In this document: piece after piece, positions 13,855 to 19,855 of the stretch
Position numbering within the stretch: the first letter of the stretch is position 1
How the letters are laid out: every line of letters begins with the position of its first letter
IMG/VR virus record: IMGVR_UViG_3300030109_002144
Coordinates: 1 to 32,843 of that record
Strand: one strand, 5' to 3'
DNA length: 32,843 nucleotides
From: a virus
Made by a program: the position numbers and the translations under genes
The notes under the pieces: generated by a model
Databases searched by the model: none
What the model saw: only the letters and a program-made list of their open reading frames with translations
Told to the model about the DNA's origin: nothing

Positions 13855-14080
13855 CGTAACTATATCAAAAGAAAAAGTAACTATACCAGCAGAGAAATGG
13901 GTAGCAATGTATGCATCAATATCCCACTTCGTTTTAGAATACGCATCACTTGATCCTATTTATATGGAAGATGAAAATGGTGATGTAGTTTTTACACCTG
14001 AAAAACAAAATCAATTCAATGACATTACAGATTCTATTGAAAACATTTTATCAGTGTATCTAACTAAAGAAGAGATATAA
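13847..14080 (+). CDS. Small acidic unknown protein
   Basis: This 77-residue protein begins MSNVTISKEKVTIPAEKWVA and is acidic, with a helical end (NDITDSIENILSVYL). It overlaps the previous gene by eight bases and is followed by a hairpin, so it ends this transcription unit. No family is recognised. Confidence 0.65.
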   Translation: MSNVTISKEKVTIPAEKWVAMYASISHFVLEYASLDPIYMEDENGDVVFTPEKQNQFNDITDSIENILSVYLTKEEI

Positions 14081-14085
14081 AAAAT

Positions 14086-14115
14086 ACCCTAGCGTTGCGA
14101 CACACTAGGGTTTAA
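14086..14115 (+). terminator. Terminator-like hairpin
   Basis: ACCCTAG (14086-14092) pairs with CTAGGGT (14105-14111) around a 12-base loop and is followed only by TTAAG. It is a weak candidate without a proper T tract. It stands between the small acidic gene and the replication initiator gene. Confidence 0.5.
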
Positions 14116-14149
14116 GTAGCAGAGCAAGGTAGCTCTTGATGGGAGTCAA

Positions 14150-14189
14150 TTAAAACTTACATGATGCTTCAACGCATTACAAGTTTTAA
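14150..14189. repeat. Inverted repeat upstream of the initiator gene
   Basis: TTAAAACTT (14150-14158) and AAGTTTTAA (14181-14189) are perfect nine-base inverted copies separated by 22 bases, 21 bases before the initiator ATG. It could be a binding site, an origin element or an mRNA hairpin. Confidence 0.5.
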
Positions 14190-14209
14190 TACAAAGTAAA
14201 GGAAATCAA

Positions 14210-14881
14210 ATGAGTTTTGAAAGACATATGGCAACAATGAAACTAGAGTTAAGCGACGGCATTATGAAATGGATATTAATATGTCTTGCTGATTGTGAGA
14301 ATCAAAAAACAGGGCATTGCTTTCCATCAATAGATTATCTTGTTAAAACTTCTGGTGTATCACGATCAACAATTCATGTTAAGTTAAAGAAGCTTGAAGA
14401 CATGAAACTTATACAGCGACATGCTAATCGTGGTCGATCTAATCACTACAGTTTTTTATACGACCTTAAAGTTATACGCAAAGAACCTGTCCGACAGCTG
14501 GACACCCCTGTCCGAGAGATGGACACTAACCTAGAAGTAACCAAGAATAAAGACGTCGACAAGAGCCAGCTTGTAAGTGTGTTCGATACTTGGAATCCTT
14601 CAGAAGATCAAAAACAAATCATAGATAATGAACTACCACATTTAGGAGGTATAGATCACAATGCAGAAATTAAAAAATATAAACGTTATTGGAAAGATAA
14701 AGGCGTCGTCCACTCACCCTTTGCCTGTTACCAAAGTTGGTGTCGAAGAATCCAAGGCGTTAACATTGCTAACAAATCAAGAGAAGAACTCAGCAAGTGT
14801 AGTATTAGCAAAACAAAAGCCAAATCAAACAGAGGAAAAACTTCTCTCGCAAGTGCGTTCGGACTTAGCTTATCAGATTGA
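14210..14881 (+). CDS. Replication initiator with winged helix and DnaT-like end
   Basis: This 223-residue protein starts with a winged-helix domain (residues about 10-85): HCFPSIDYLVKTSGVSRSTI, then HVKLKKLEDMKLIQRHANRG, the helix_turn_helix_36 style of O-like initiators. After a linker, residues about 125-190 resemble the DnaT/DnaD-like second domain (FDTWNPSEDQ then YKRYWKDKGVV and YQSWCRRIQG). It would bind the phage origin and attract the host helicase with its partner encoded next. It has an AAAGGAAA ribosome site. Its last 221 bases overlap the next gene in another frame. Confidence 0.75.
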   Translation: MSFERHMATMKLELSDGIMKWILICLADCENQKTGHCFPSIDYLVKTSGVSRSTIHVKLKKLEDMKLIQRHANRGRSNHYSFLYDLKVIRKEPVRQLDTPVREMDTNLEVTKNKDVDKSQLVSVFDTWNPSEDQKQIIDNELPHLGGIDHNAEIKKYKRYWKDKGVVHSPFACYQSWCRRIQGVNIANKSREELSKCSISKTKAKSNRGKTSLASAFGLSLSD

Positions 14882-15278
14882 AATAGATGTTATGCATAAC
14901 AAAGATTTTAGTAAAGGATTTGTACGATACAATCTATTAAACCCTACAAAAGAAAACTTACTTGTAGCTTTAAAGACTGTTGAACAATCAATGGTTCCAT
15001 TGCCTGATGATAAAATGCGTGAGAATTTATTTATTATGTATAACCTTCAACAAAGACCTAATGTTACACAGGAAGATCTAGAATCAAAAATAAAAGTAAC
15101 ATTAAGTATGTGTAAAGAAATACCAGCTGATCTTTTTATTTATCAGATTGGAAAACTAGCACGGCATAATTCTTTCTGGCCGACGTATTCTGAAATTTAT
15201 GCACCTATAGAACGTGACATAGAAGTGCGTAAAAACTTGCATGAATTACTGCATTTACGCACCATAACACTTGATTAA
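14661..15278 (+). CDS. Helicase-loader-like (lambda P-like) replication protein
   Basis: The ATG at 14661 lies deep inside the initiator gene but is preceded by a perfect AGGAGG (14644-14649, 11-base spacer), so I keep the 205-residue form. A GTG at 14853 or ATG at 14892 (128 residues) are alternatives. The C-terminal half (IKVTLSMCKEIPADLFIYQI then GKLARHNSFWPTYSEIYAPI) resembles the small proteins that follow initiators in alphaproteobacterial phages and are thought to load DnaB. No ATPase motif is present. Without a phage polymerase, host replisome recruitment would depend on this pair. Confidence 0.6.
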   Translation: MQKLKNINVIGKIKASSTHPLPVTKVGVEESKALTLLTNQEKNSASVVLAKQKPNQTEEKLLSQVRSDLAYQIEIDVMHNKDFSKGFVRYNLLNPTKENLLVALKTVEQSMVPLPDDKMRENLFIMYNLQQRPNVTQEDLESKIKVTLSMCKEIPADLFIYQIGKLARHNSFWPTYSEIYAPIERDIEVRKNLHELLHLRTITLD

Positions 15279-15299
15279 CTGCATAAAATAGTGCATAAA
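15271..15299 (+). promoter_or_regulatory. Promoter-like sequence with TGCAT direct repeats
   Basis: TTGATT (15271-15276) and CATAAA (15294-15299) are 17 bases apart. Two TGCATAAA copies (15280-15287 and 15292-15299) lie between and over the -10, spaced by 12 bases. Another pair of TGCAT copies (15238 and 15250) with the same 12-base spacing lies just upstream, in the end of the previous gene. The half-site matches that in the TGCATTAATGCA palindromes. It would drive the recombination genes. Confidence 0.45.
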
Positions 15300-15323
15300 T
15301 AAACTATAACCAAGGAGATAAGT

Positions 15324-16151
15324 ATGAATAGAAAAGGTTTTATTGGTGGCTCAGACGTTGTCAAAATCATGGATAAAAATAAATGGTATGAGTTATGGGA
15401 AGTTAAGACAGGAAGAAAAGAATCTGAAGATTTATCTGACAGTATTCCTGTTCAAATAGGAATTGAAACAGAATCATTAAATCTTAAATTGTTTCAAAAT
15501 AATGTTTTACATCCTGATGATTATAATTTTAAAACAGATTATCAATCAACGTATGGAATTAAATACAGTAGTTTTGTTCCTTTAAAATGCACAGCTGATT
15601 GTGCTGTCTTTGATGATAATGGATATCTTTATATTGTTGAAGCCAAGCATACCTATGATAGAAATACTATGCGTAATGTTACTGAAACCTACATGCCACA
15701 AGTGCAAACATACATGCATGTGTTCAGTGTTGAGTATTGTTATTTGTCTGTGTTGTTTGGTAACAATAGACATGAAGCTGTTAAAATTAATTACAGTCCA
15801 AACTATTTTAAAGAGATTATGCGATCGGTTGTTGAGTTTTGGACATATGTTCATAACAATATTCCACCACAAAAAACCAGCGAACCTTTAAAAGTTGTAG
15901 CAACTGATGACATTCTTATCGATGATAAGATTGCCGTCGACAAATCTTCTAATAATGAATTTATGAACTCAGTACATACTTATCTTGATAAGAAAGAGGA
16001 TGCTGATCTGTTTGATACAGCTAAGAAAACATTATTGTCTCATGTTACAGATGACATTCACACTGCTTATTGTGATAAACTAGAAATTACTCGCTCTAAA
16101 ACAGGACGGCGATCTATAAAAGTCCTCAATAAAAAAGAGAATGTAGCGTAA
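15324..16151 (+). CDS. YqaJ-like recombination exonuclease
   Basis: This 275-residue protein fits the YqaJ/lambda-exonuclease (PD-(D/E)XK) family. Visible elements are an N-terminal GFIGGSDVVKIM motif, GIETES at 46-51 with a conserved acidic residue, D92 in CTADCAVFDD, the E106-A-K108 pair in VEAKH, and a helix YMPQVQTYMH with the conserved Gln at 126. It would resect double-strand ends 5' to 3' to make single strands for the annealing protein encoded next. It has the AACCAAGGAG leader and a stem-loop around its stop codon. Confidence 0.85.
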   Translation: MNRKGFIGGSDVVKIMDKNKWYELWEVKTGRKESEDLSDSIPVQIGIETESLNLKLFQNNVLHPDDYNFKTDYQSTYGIKYSSFVPLKCTADCAVFDDNGYLYIVEAKHTYDRNTMRNVTETYMPQVQTYMHVFSVEYCYLSVLFGNNRHEAVKINYSPNYFKEIMRSVVEFWTYVHNNIPPQKTSEPLKVVATDDILIDDKIAVDKSSNNEFMNSVHTYLDKKEDADLFDTAKKTLLSHVTDDIHTAYCDKLEITRSKTGRRSIKVLNKKENVA

Positions 16152-16163
16152 CTACACTCTCTT
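16135..16163 (+). promoter_or_regulatory. Stem-loop around the exonuclease stop codon
   Basis: AAGAGAATGTAG (16135-16146) pairs with CTACACTCTCTT (16152-16163), 11 of 12 pairs, and the loop CGTAA includes the stop codon. No T tract follows, so attenuation, mRNA processing or stabilisation between the exonuclease and ERF genes is more likely than full termination. Confidence 0.5.
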
Positions 16164-16188
16164 AATGATAACCAAGGAGTTGACCATC

Positions 16189-16698
16189 ATGTCAAAAAAT
16201 AACACAGTAACAAAAATAAAACAAGCACCAGGAAAACCACATCCAAAAGATTTACCTGAAGCTTTCTTAGCTTTTCAACGTATGGGTATTAAAGCTTTAA
16301 AAAAGAAAAACAACCCTCATTTTAAAAATGATTACGCTGATCTGGAAGAAGTATTAAGTGCATGTTCACAAGCAAATCAATTTAATATTATACATTATTT
16401 CAAATCATCTATCACAGAAGGTGGCACTCTTATCATTGAAGCTGTTATGGAATTTGTACCAACAAAAGAACGTTGGACAATATCTATACCTTGTTATTGT
16501 GCTGATAGAAACAACCCTCAAAAACTTGGATCAGCAATTACTTACGCCAAGCGATACTCCTTATCAACCTTATTTGCTCTCTCATCAGCAGATGACGACG
16601 GCAACCAAGGTTCACAACGTCCAGACAAACCATCAACAGAAAAAATTAAAGTTGAAAATGTTATGGACACAACAACAAACGAAGAGGACCCATTCTAA
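16189..16698 (+). CDS. ERF-family single-strand annealing protein
   Basis: I place the start at 16189 (MSKNNTVTK) because AAGGAG lies nine bases upstream. A longer frame from 16165 would include that ribosome site. The 169-residue product carries ERF motifs: NPHFKNDYADLEEVLSACSQ, a beta-rich centre, and LGSAITYAKRYSLSTLFALS, followed by a disordered acidic tail ending in EEDPF. ERF proteins anneal complementary strands, as P22 Erf does, and pair with the exonuclease upstream to form concatemers. The stop overlaps the next ATG. Confidence 0.88.
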   Translation: MSKNNTVTKIKQAPGKPHPKDLPEAFLAFQRMGIKALKKKNNPHFKNDYADLEEVLSACSQANQFNIIHYFKSSITEGGTLIIEAVMEFVPTKERWTISIPCYCADRNNPQKLGSAITYAKRYSLSTLFALSSADDDGNQGSQRPDKPSTEKIKVENVMDTTTNEEDPF

Positions 16699-17126
16699 TG
16701 GAAGACAATACTTACGATAACACCGATAGTGGTGTACTATGGCAACCTCATGCTGGTACAAATGTTAAAGCATTAGGAACTATTAACAATAAAGGCGTTG
16801 AATCTGATGCTTTAATGTTAGAACAAAAAACAAAAGATGGTGAAATATACAATACTATTTGGTTAAAGATGTCTAACTTTTATATCAATGATATAACAGA
16901 CAATCCAAATCAACCAAAATATGGAACCAATAAATTTGGTGAACGACGTTTAGCTGGATGGGTTAATAAAAAAACTGATGGCACTCCTTATATAAAACTT
17001 GCAGTATCAGACCGAACAGAATCAAACATCGTAGGAATGAATGGTGAAAAGCAAGAAGATAATACAGCTGAACCATTACCTAAACAAACTAATTATGATG
17101 GATCAGATGATGACATACCATTCTAA
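16698..17126 (+). CDS. Single-stranded DNA-binding-like protein
   Basis: This 142-residue protein has a beta-rich centre (IYNTIWLKMSNFYIN, RRLAGWVNKKTDGTPYIKLA) compatible with an OB fold. It ends in the acidic DDDIPF, almost identical to the C-terminal tip that SSB proteins use to bind partners. Its place right after the ERF gene supports an SSB role in recombination and replication. The OB fold is inferred. The tail is seen directly. The start overlaps the ERF stop. Confidence 0.7.
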   Translation: MEDNTYDNTDSGVLWQPHAGTNVKALGTINNKGVESDALMLEQKTKDGEIYNTIWLKMSNFYINDITDNPNQPKYGTNKFGERRLAGWVNKKTDGTPYIKLAVSDRTESNIVGMNGEKQEDNTAEPLPKQTNYDGSDDDIPF

Positions 17127-17364
17127 ATTAAACGATGCATCTAAAAGCTATGTCGAAATGTTAGATTTAACATCTTATGCTAGTCTTGCTAAAAGATTAG
17201 ACGACATGGCTGGTCCATTAGATAAAAATAAAATAACGTCTGACGCTATTAAAAGACTTATAAAAAAACATTGTATTGAAACTATAACAATATCAGGCGT
17301 TAAATTTTTATCACGTTATAATGTTGATTTATTATTGGAGAAACAAACAAGGAAAAATAAATGA
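17107..17364 (+). CDS. Small basic protein with possible helix-turn-helix
   Basis: The frame is open from 17041 but the upstream part reads through the SSB-like tail, so I favour 17107 or 17110 (MMTYHSKLNDASKSYVEML). This gives about 85 residues. The segment SDAIKRLIKKHCIETITISG then VKFLSRYNVDLLLEKQ looks like the helix-plus-wing of a MerR-like or excisionase-like DNA-binding fold. The stop overlaps the next ATG (ATGA). A DNA-binding role is likely, the family uncertain. Confidence 0.6.
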   Translation: MMTYHSKLNDASKSYVEMLDLTSYASLAKRLDDMAGPLDKNKITSDAIKRLIKKHCIETITISGVKFLSRYNVDLLLEKQTRKNK

Positions 17365-17885
17365 CAAAATATTCAGAAGATTTTAAAAAACAAGTTAAAG
17401 CATTTCATCAAAAAGGAATGTTATTAAAACGATACAAACATGATAAAATACACACTACAGAAGATGTTGCTAAAAAATTTGGACTTACTGTAGATCAAAC
17501 AAAAAACATTCTGTATCAAAAGAAACCAAACAATGCTCCAAGACAACAATCGCAATGGCATAAACCATCATGGACTTTACCAAAACATGTACCAAAGAAG
17601 AAACGTCTATCTGAGAATTGGGCGAAAGGTCAGTTTGTTGACGATCCAAGAGCCGAAGAATATGATAAGTATGGTCGTATATCTTTTAATAATACAATAG
17701 CTGTACTAACACGAAATGTTTTAGATGAGATATCTGATTATGATGGTCAAAAAAAATATCCACATACATCAAGTGGAAATAAAAAACGTCTTGTTATTGA
17801 TAATAAACTTGTTCGTAATAGGCCTGTTAATAGAGTTGATCGTTTAATGTATTTCCAAATGGTAGGATCAGATAAAAATGGCTAA
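17361..17885 (+). CDS. Basic protein with N-terminal helix-turn-helix-like part
   Basis: This 174-residue protein begins with helical segments (EDFKKQVKAFHQKGMLLKRY) and a helix-turn-helix-like TTEDVAKKFGLTVDQTKNIL at residues 32-51. A basic, Pro-rich middle (HKPSWTLPKHVPKKKRLSEN) and a polar C-terminal part follow. I do not recognise the full-length family. It could be a regulator or nucleic-acid-binding early-late switch protein. It overlaps its neighbours at both ends. Confidence 0.65.
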   Translation: MTKYSEDFKKQVKAFHQKGMLLKRYKHDKIHTTEDVAKKFGLTVDQTKNILYQKKPNNAPRQQSQWHKPSWTLPKHVPKKKRLSENWAKGQFVDDPRAEEYDKYGRISFNNTIAVLTRNVLDEISDYDGQKKYPHTSSGNKKRLVIDNKLVRNRPVNRVDRLMYFQMVGSDKNG

Positions 17886-18078
17886 CTCTGGAATAGAATG
17901 GATTGATACTTTATTTGATTGGTGTGTCCATGCTTTGTTTTGGTTCGCCTTTCTTATAGGTATATCATACGAAGAGATCAACGTGTATCTTTTTGTATTC
18001 ATGATGCCAATTATTATTATTATATCTTTTGGTTTTAATATTTATTTTTACAGGAGAATTAAACGTGAAAGCAAATGA
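17878..18078 (+). CDS. Small two-segment membrane protein
   Basis: This 66-residue protein has hydrophobic segments at about residues 13-29 (WCVHALFWFAFLIGISY) and 35-57 (VYLFVFMMPIIIIISFGFNI), ending in a basic tail. It overlaps the previous gene by eight bases and the next by 14. No family is recognised. A holin-like or exclusion role is possible but unsupported. Confidence 0.6.
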   Translation: MANSGIEWIDTLFDWCVHALFWFAFLIGISYEEINVYLFVFMMPIIIIISFGFNIYFYRRIKRESK

Positions 18079-18364
18079 CATACTTCAAAAAGCTAAAGAT
18101 GCAATTGATGATCGTGGTCCTAACTATGGACATCCAAGAGAACATTTCTTACGCATATCAAAGTTATGGTCAACTATATTAGGCGTCGACATCAGCGTTG
18201 AAGAAGTTGGAATGATGATGATGGGTGTAAAGATGGCTAGGATTATGGAAAATCCAAAACATTTAGATAACTGGATTGATATTGCTGGGTATGCTGGTGT
18301 AACAGGTCAGGCAATTATCGAAGATCAGATAGTTCCTTTCCAAAAAGACGGAATGTTTAGTTAA
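18065..18364 (+). CDS. DUF6378-like phage protein
   Basis: I take GTG at 18065 as start (VKANDILQKAKDAIDDRG), because AGGAG is placed just before it. The longer frame from 18029 would add a membrane-like stretch that belongs to the overlapping gene. The 99-residue product has the DUF6378 pattern: a GPNYGHPREHFLRISKLWST motif, an EVGMMMMGVKMARI helix and LDNWIDIAGYAGV. The fold recalls MazG-like helical bundles. The biochemical role is not established. It is the last gene of the rightward arm. Confidence 0.8.
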   Translation: MKANDILQKAKDAIDDRGPNYGHPREHFLRISKLWSTILGVDISVEEVGMMMMGVKMARIMENPKHLDNWIDIAGYAGVTGQAIIEDQIVPFQKDGMFS

Positions 18365-18380
18365 ACGTGTCCATATAAAG

Positions 18381-18394
18381 ACCCTCAGAGGGGT
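18381..18394. terminator. Weak hairpin between converging arms
   Basis: ACCC and GGGT (18381-18384, 18391-18394) can pair around a six-base loop between the ends of the two arms. On the minus strand it is followed by CTTTATAT. It is the only candidate terminator I see for either arm at the convergence, and a weak one. Confidence 0.3.
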
Positions 18395-18427
18395 AGAAAC
18401 TATAGTCTATGTATGATTGTGACCTAG

Positions 18428-18616
18428 TTATTCCTCTGCTTTCTTAGGAATACAGTAAGCCTTGATAAACACCTTATCGCCAGCGACACGCTGATGGGTG
18501 TTCTGTTCACGTATCTTGGATGAAAATTCAAGGCACAAATCCAAATCATTGAAGTAAATCTCCTCTGTTATCTCAGTGCCTTGCAGTAAAACTACTAATA
18601 CCCATATAAGTTTCAG
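18428..18616 (-). CDS. 62-residue protein with N-terminal membrane segment, CTG start
   Basis: This open frame has no ATG, GTG or TTG start. The best start is CTG at 18616, overlapping the lysozyme stop (CTGA). The product starts with a hydrophobic stretch (KLIWVLVVLLQGTE) and continues ITEEIYFNDLDLCLEFSSKI to a KVFIKAYCIPKKAEE end. I have seen similar short proteins near lysis genes in marine phages, with ATG at this position. It may be membrane-anchored or exported, with two Cys that could pair. A sequencing error at the start codon is possible. Confidence 0.6.
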   Translation of the reverse strand: MKLIWVLVVLLQGTEITEEIYFNDLDLCLEFSSKIREQNTHQRVAGDKVFIKAYCIPKKAEE

Positions 18617-19026
18617 CTGTGATTGCCTAAAAGAATATTTTGTAACTTAGGACCACGAGATTTTATTTGATCCCACCATTTAGAATCTTCCATTTGGATA
18701 GAAGCTTCGTTAATATCAATAGGATTGGATTCAATTGCTTGCCAAAACTTTACAAACTTTGAAAAACGATTCCATCCCATATTGAATTGCATTGATAAAA
18801 CAACAATTTGCACATTATCAGGTAACTGTCTCCAATGTGGTTTATGTTTATCTAATTCTTGTGAATGTTTTTCTAAGTCTCTACTAAGAATAAACTCAGC
18901 TGTTTCCTGGTCGATGCCTTCTTCCAAGTTATGACCATAACCTATTGTCCAAACACCTACTGTATCTTTATACATCTTTAACTCACAGCCTTCGTCTTCT
19001 TTAATAACATCAACAAGGTTCATCAT
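18613..19026 (-). CDS. T4-type lysozyme (endolysin, GH24)
   Basis: This 137-residue enzyme has the intact T4-lysozyme catalytic set: E12 in IKEDEG, D21 in YKDT and T27 in WTIGYGH. There is no signal peptide, so it needs the holin encoded just upstream to reach the cell wall and hydrolyse peptidoglycan. It is shorter than T4 lysozyme (164), with the rest of the fold visible (VLSMQFNMGWNRFSKF). The ATG overlaps the holin stop. A second ATG three bases later is equally possible. Confidence 0.93.
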   Translation of the reverse strand: MMNLVDVIKEDEGCELKMYKDTVGVWTIGYGHNLEEGIDQETAEFILSRDLEKHSQELDKHKPHWRQLPDNVQIVVLSMQFNMGWNRFSKFVKFWQAIESNPIDINEASIQMEDSKWWDQIKSRGPKLQNILLGNHS

Positions 19027-19400
19027 TTGGCAACCCCTTTTGTTTTCTCAAACGATCTTAAACCTCCAATACCAAGCATACCCATTAAAACAGGAAGCAT
19101 AACACTTGTATCAGCTTGGGGAATGACGACGCCAAACGGCGACATCAAAGGCGAAATAAGAAAATTCACCATAAAACCAGCAACACAGCACCATCCAGTT
19201 GCTGGACGCCAACTTGACTGAAACCAGTTTCCTTTTGCTTCTTCTCTGTTAACAGATATTTGAGCCAAGGCTAATTCTTGTGCATGTTTGTCGCCAAGAG
19301 TAGCAATCTCGTGAGCAAGCTTTGCTTTCTGATCTTTATCTTCTACAAACTTGTCAAGCAATCCTGTAACAGGACCAACTAAAGCTGATACAATACTCAT
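19023..19400 (-). CDS. Holin (GTA/3TM-type)
   Basis: This 125-residue protein has an amphipathic N-terminal part and the characteristic GNWFQSSWRPATGW motif at about residues 57-70. Two clear membrane segments follow, near 70-88 and 97-115 (SVMLPVLMGMLGIGGL). It matches the holin family of gene-transfer agents and related phages (GTA_holin_3TM). It would form the membrane lesions that release the lysozyme encoded next. It overlaps both neighbours by four bases. Confidence 0.85.
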   Translation of the reverse strand: MSIVSALVGPVTGLLDKFVEDKDQKAKLAHEIATLGDKHAQELALAQISVNREEAKGNWFQSSWRPATGWCCVAGFMVNFLISPLMSPFGVVIPQADTSVMLPVLMGMLGIGGLRSFEKTKGVAK

Positions 19401-19549
19401 TTTAATATTAATCCCAATAATAAAACGATAGTTGCACCACCACTACCTAATACCAAATGTTCAAGTCTTCTTATACGCATAATAGTTTCCTTCCATCTCT
19501 CTTCACAAACGGCTTCATGGGTATCAAGTCTTGCTGATGCTGATTTCAT
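19397..19549 (-). CDS. 50-residue membrane-anchored protein of the lysis cassette
   Basis: ATG is at 19549-19547 and TGA at 19399-19397, overlapping the holin ATG. The product begins MKSASARLDTHEAVCEERWK, forms a charged coiled-coil-like helix to about residue 32, and ends in a membrane segment (ATIVLLLGLILK). This layout resembles XhlA/haemolysin-type accessory lysis proteins. It directly abuts the upstream gene (TAAATG). It is too short for most gene callers. Confidence 0.7.
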   Translation of the reverse strand: MKSASARLDTHEAVCEERWKETIMRIRRLEHLVLGSGGATIVLLLGLILK

Positions 19550-19840
19550 TTATCTTTGACTCTCAATAAATGTTTTATATTCTGCTTTTATTGCATCAGT
19601 CCAAGCAGATTCAGCTACAGACTTTACTTGAGTTCCGTCAAAAGCTGACAAATCAGTATCTGTGTGGGTAAATTTTCCATCACTATCTTTGTCTGTATGA
19701 TACGGAACTAATGTACCTCGCTCAAAAGTTCTTGAAATTTCTTTATCATCTCTCTTAATAACGAGTGCTTTTCTCCACTCAATATTCCATTTTAATTTTA
19801 CAGTTACGATATCGTATTCTGCTGATTCACTTAAAGCCAT
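19550..19840 (-). CDS. Unknown protein between fibre and lysis genes
   Basis: This 96-residue protein begins MALSESAEYDIVTVKLKWNI and has beta strands first, then an acidic Asp/Thr-rich loop (DKDSDGKFTHTDTDLSAFDG) and a C-terminal helix. It has a strong ribosome site (AAGGAGAAA). Small proteins of this kind follow tail fibre genes in marine podoviruses, and a fibre chaperone or tip protein is one possibility. I do not recognise the family. Confidence 0.65.
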   Translation of the reverse strand: MALSESAEYDIVTVKLKWNIEWRKALVIKRDDKEISRTFERGTLVPYHTDKDSDGKFTHTDTDLSAFDGTQVKSVAESAWTDAIKAEYKTFIESQR

Positions 19841-19855
19841 TTTTTTTCTCCTTAA

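Noticed and set aside
16358-16720. 120-codon plus-strand frame over the ERF gene
   Set aside because: It lies in another frame of a clear ERF gene and has a Gln/Thr-rich composition typical of a shadow.
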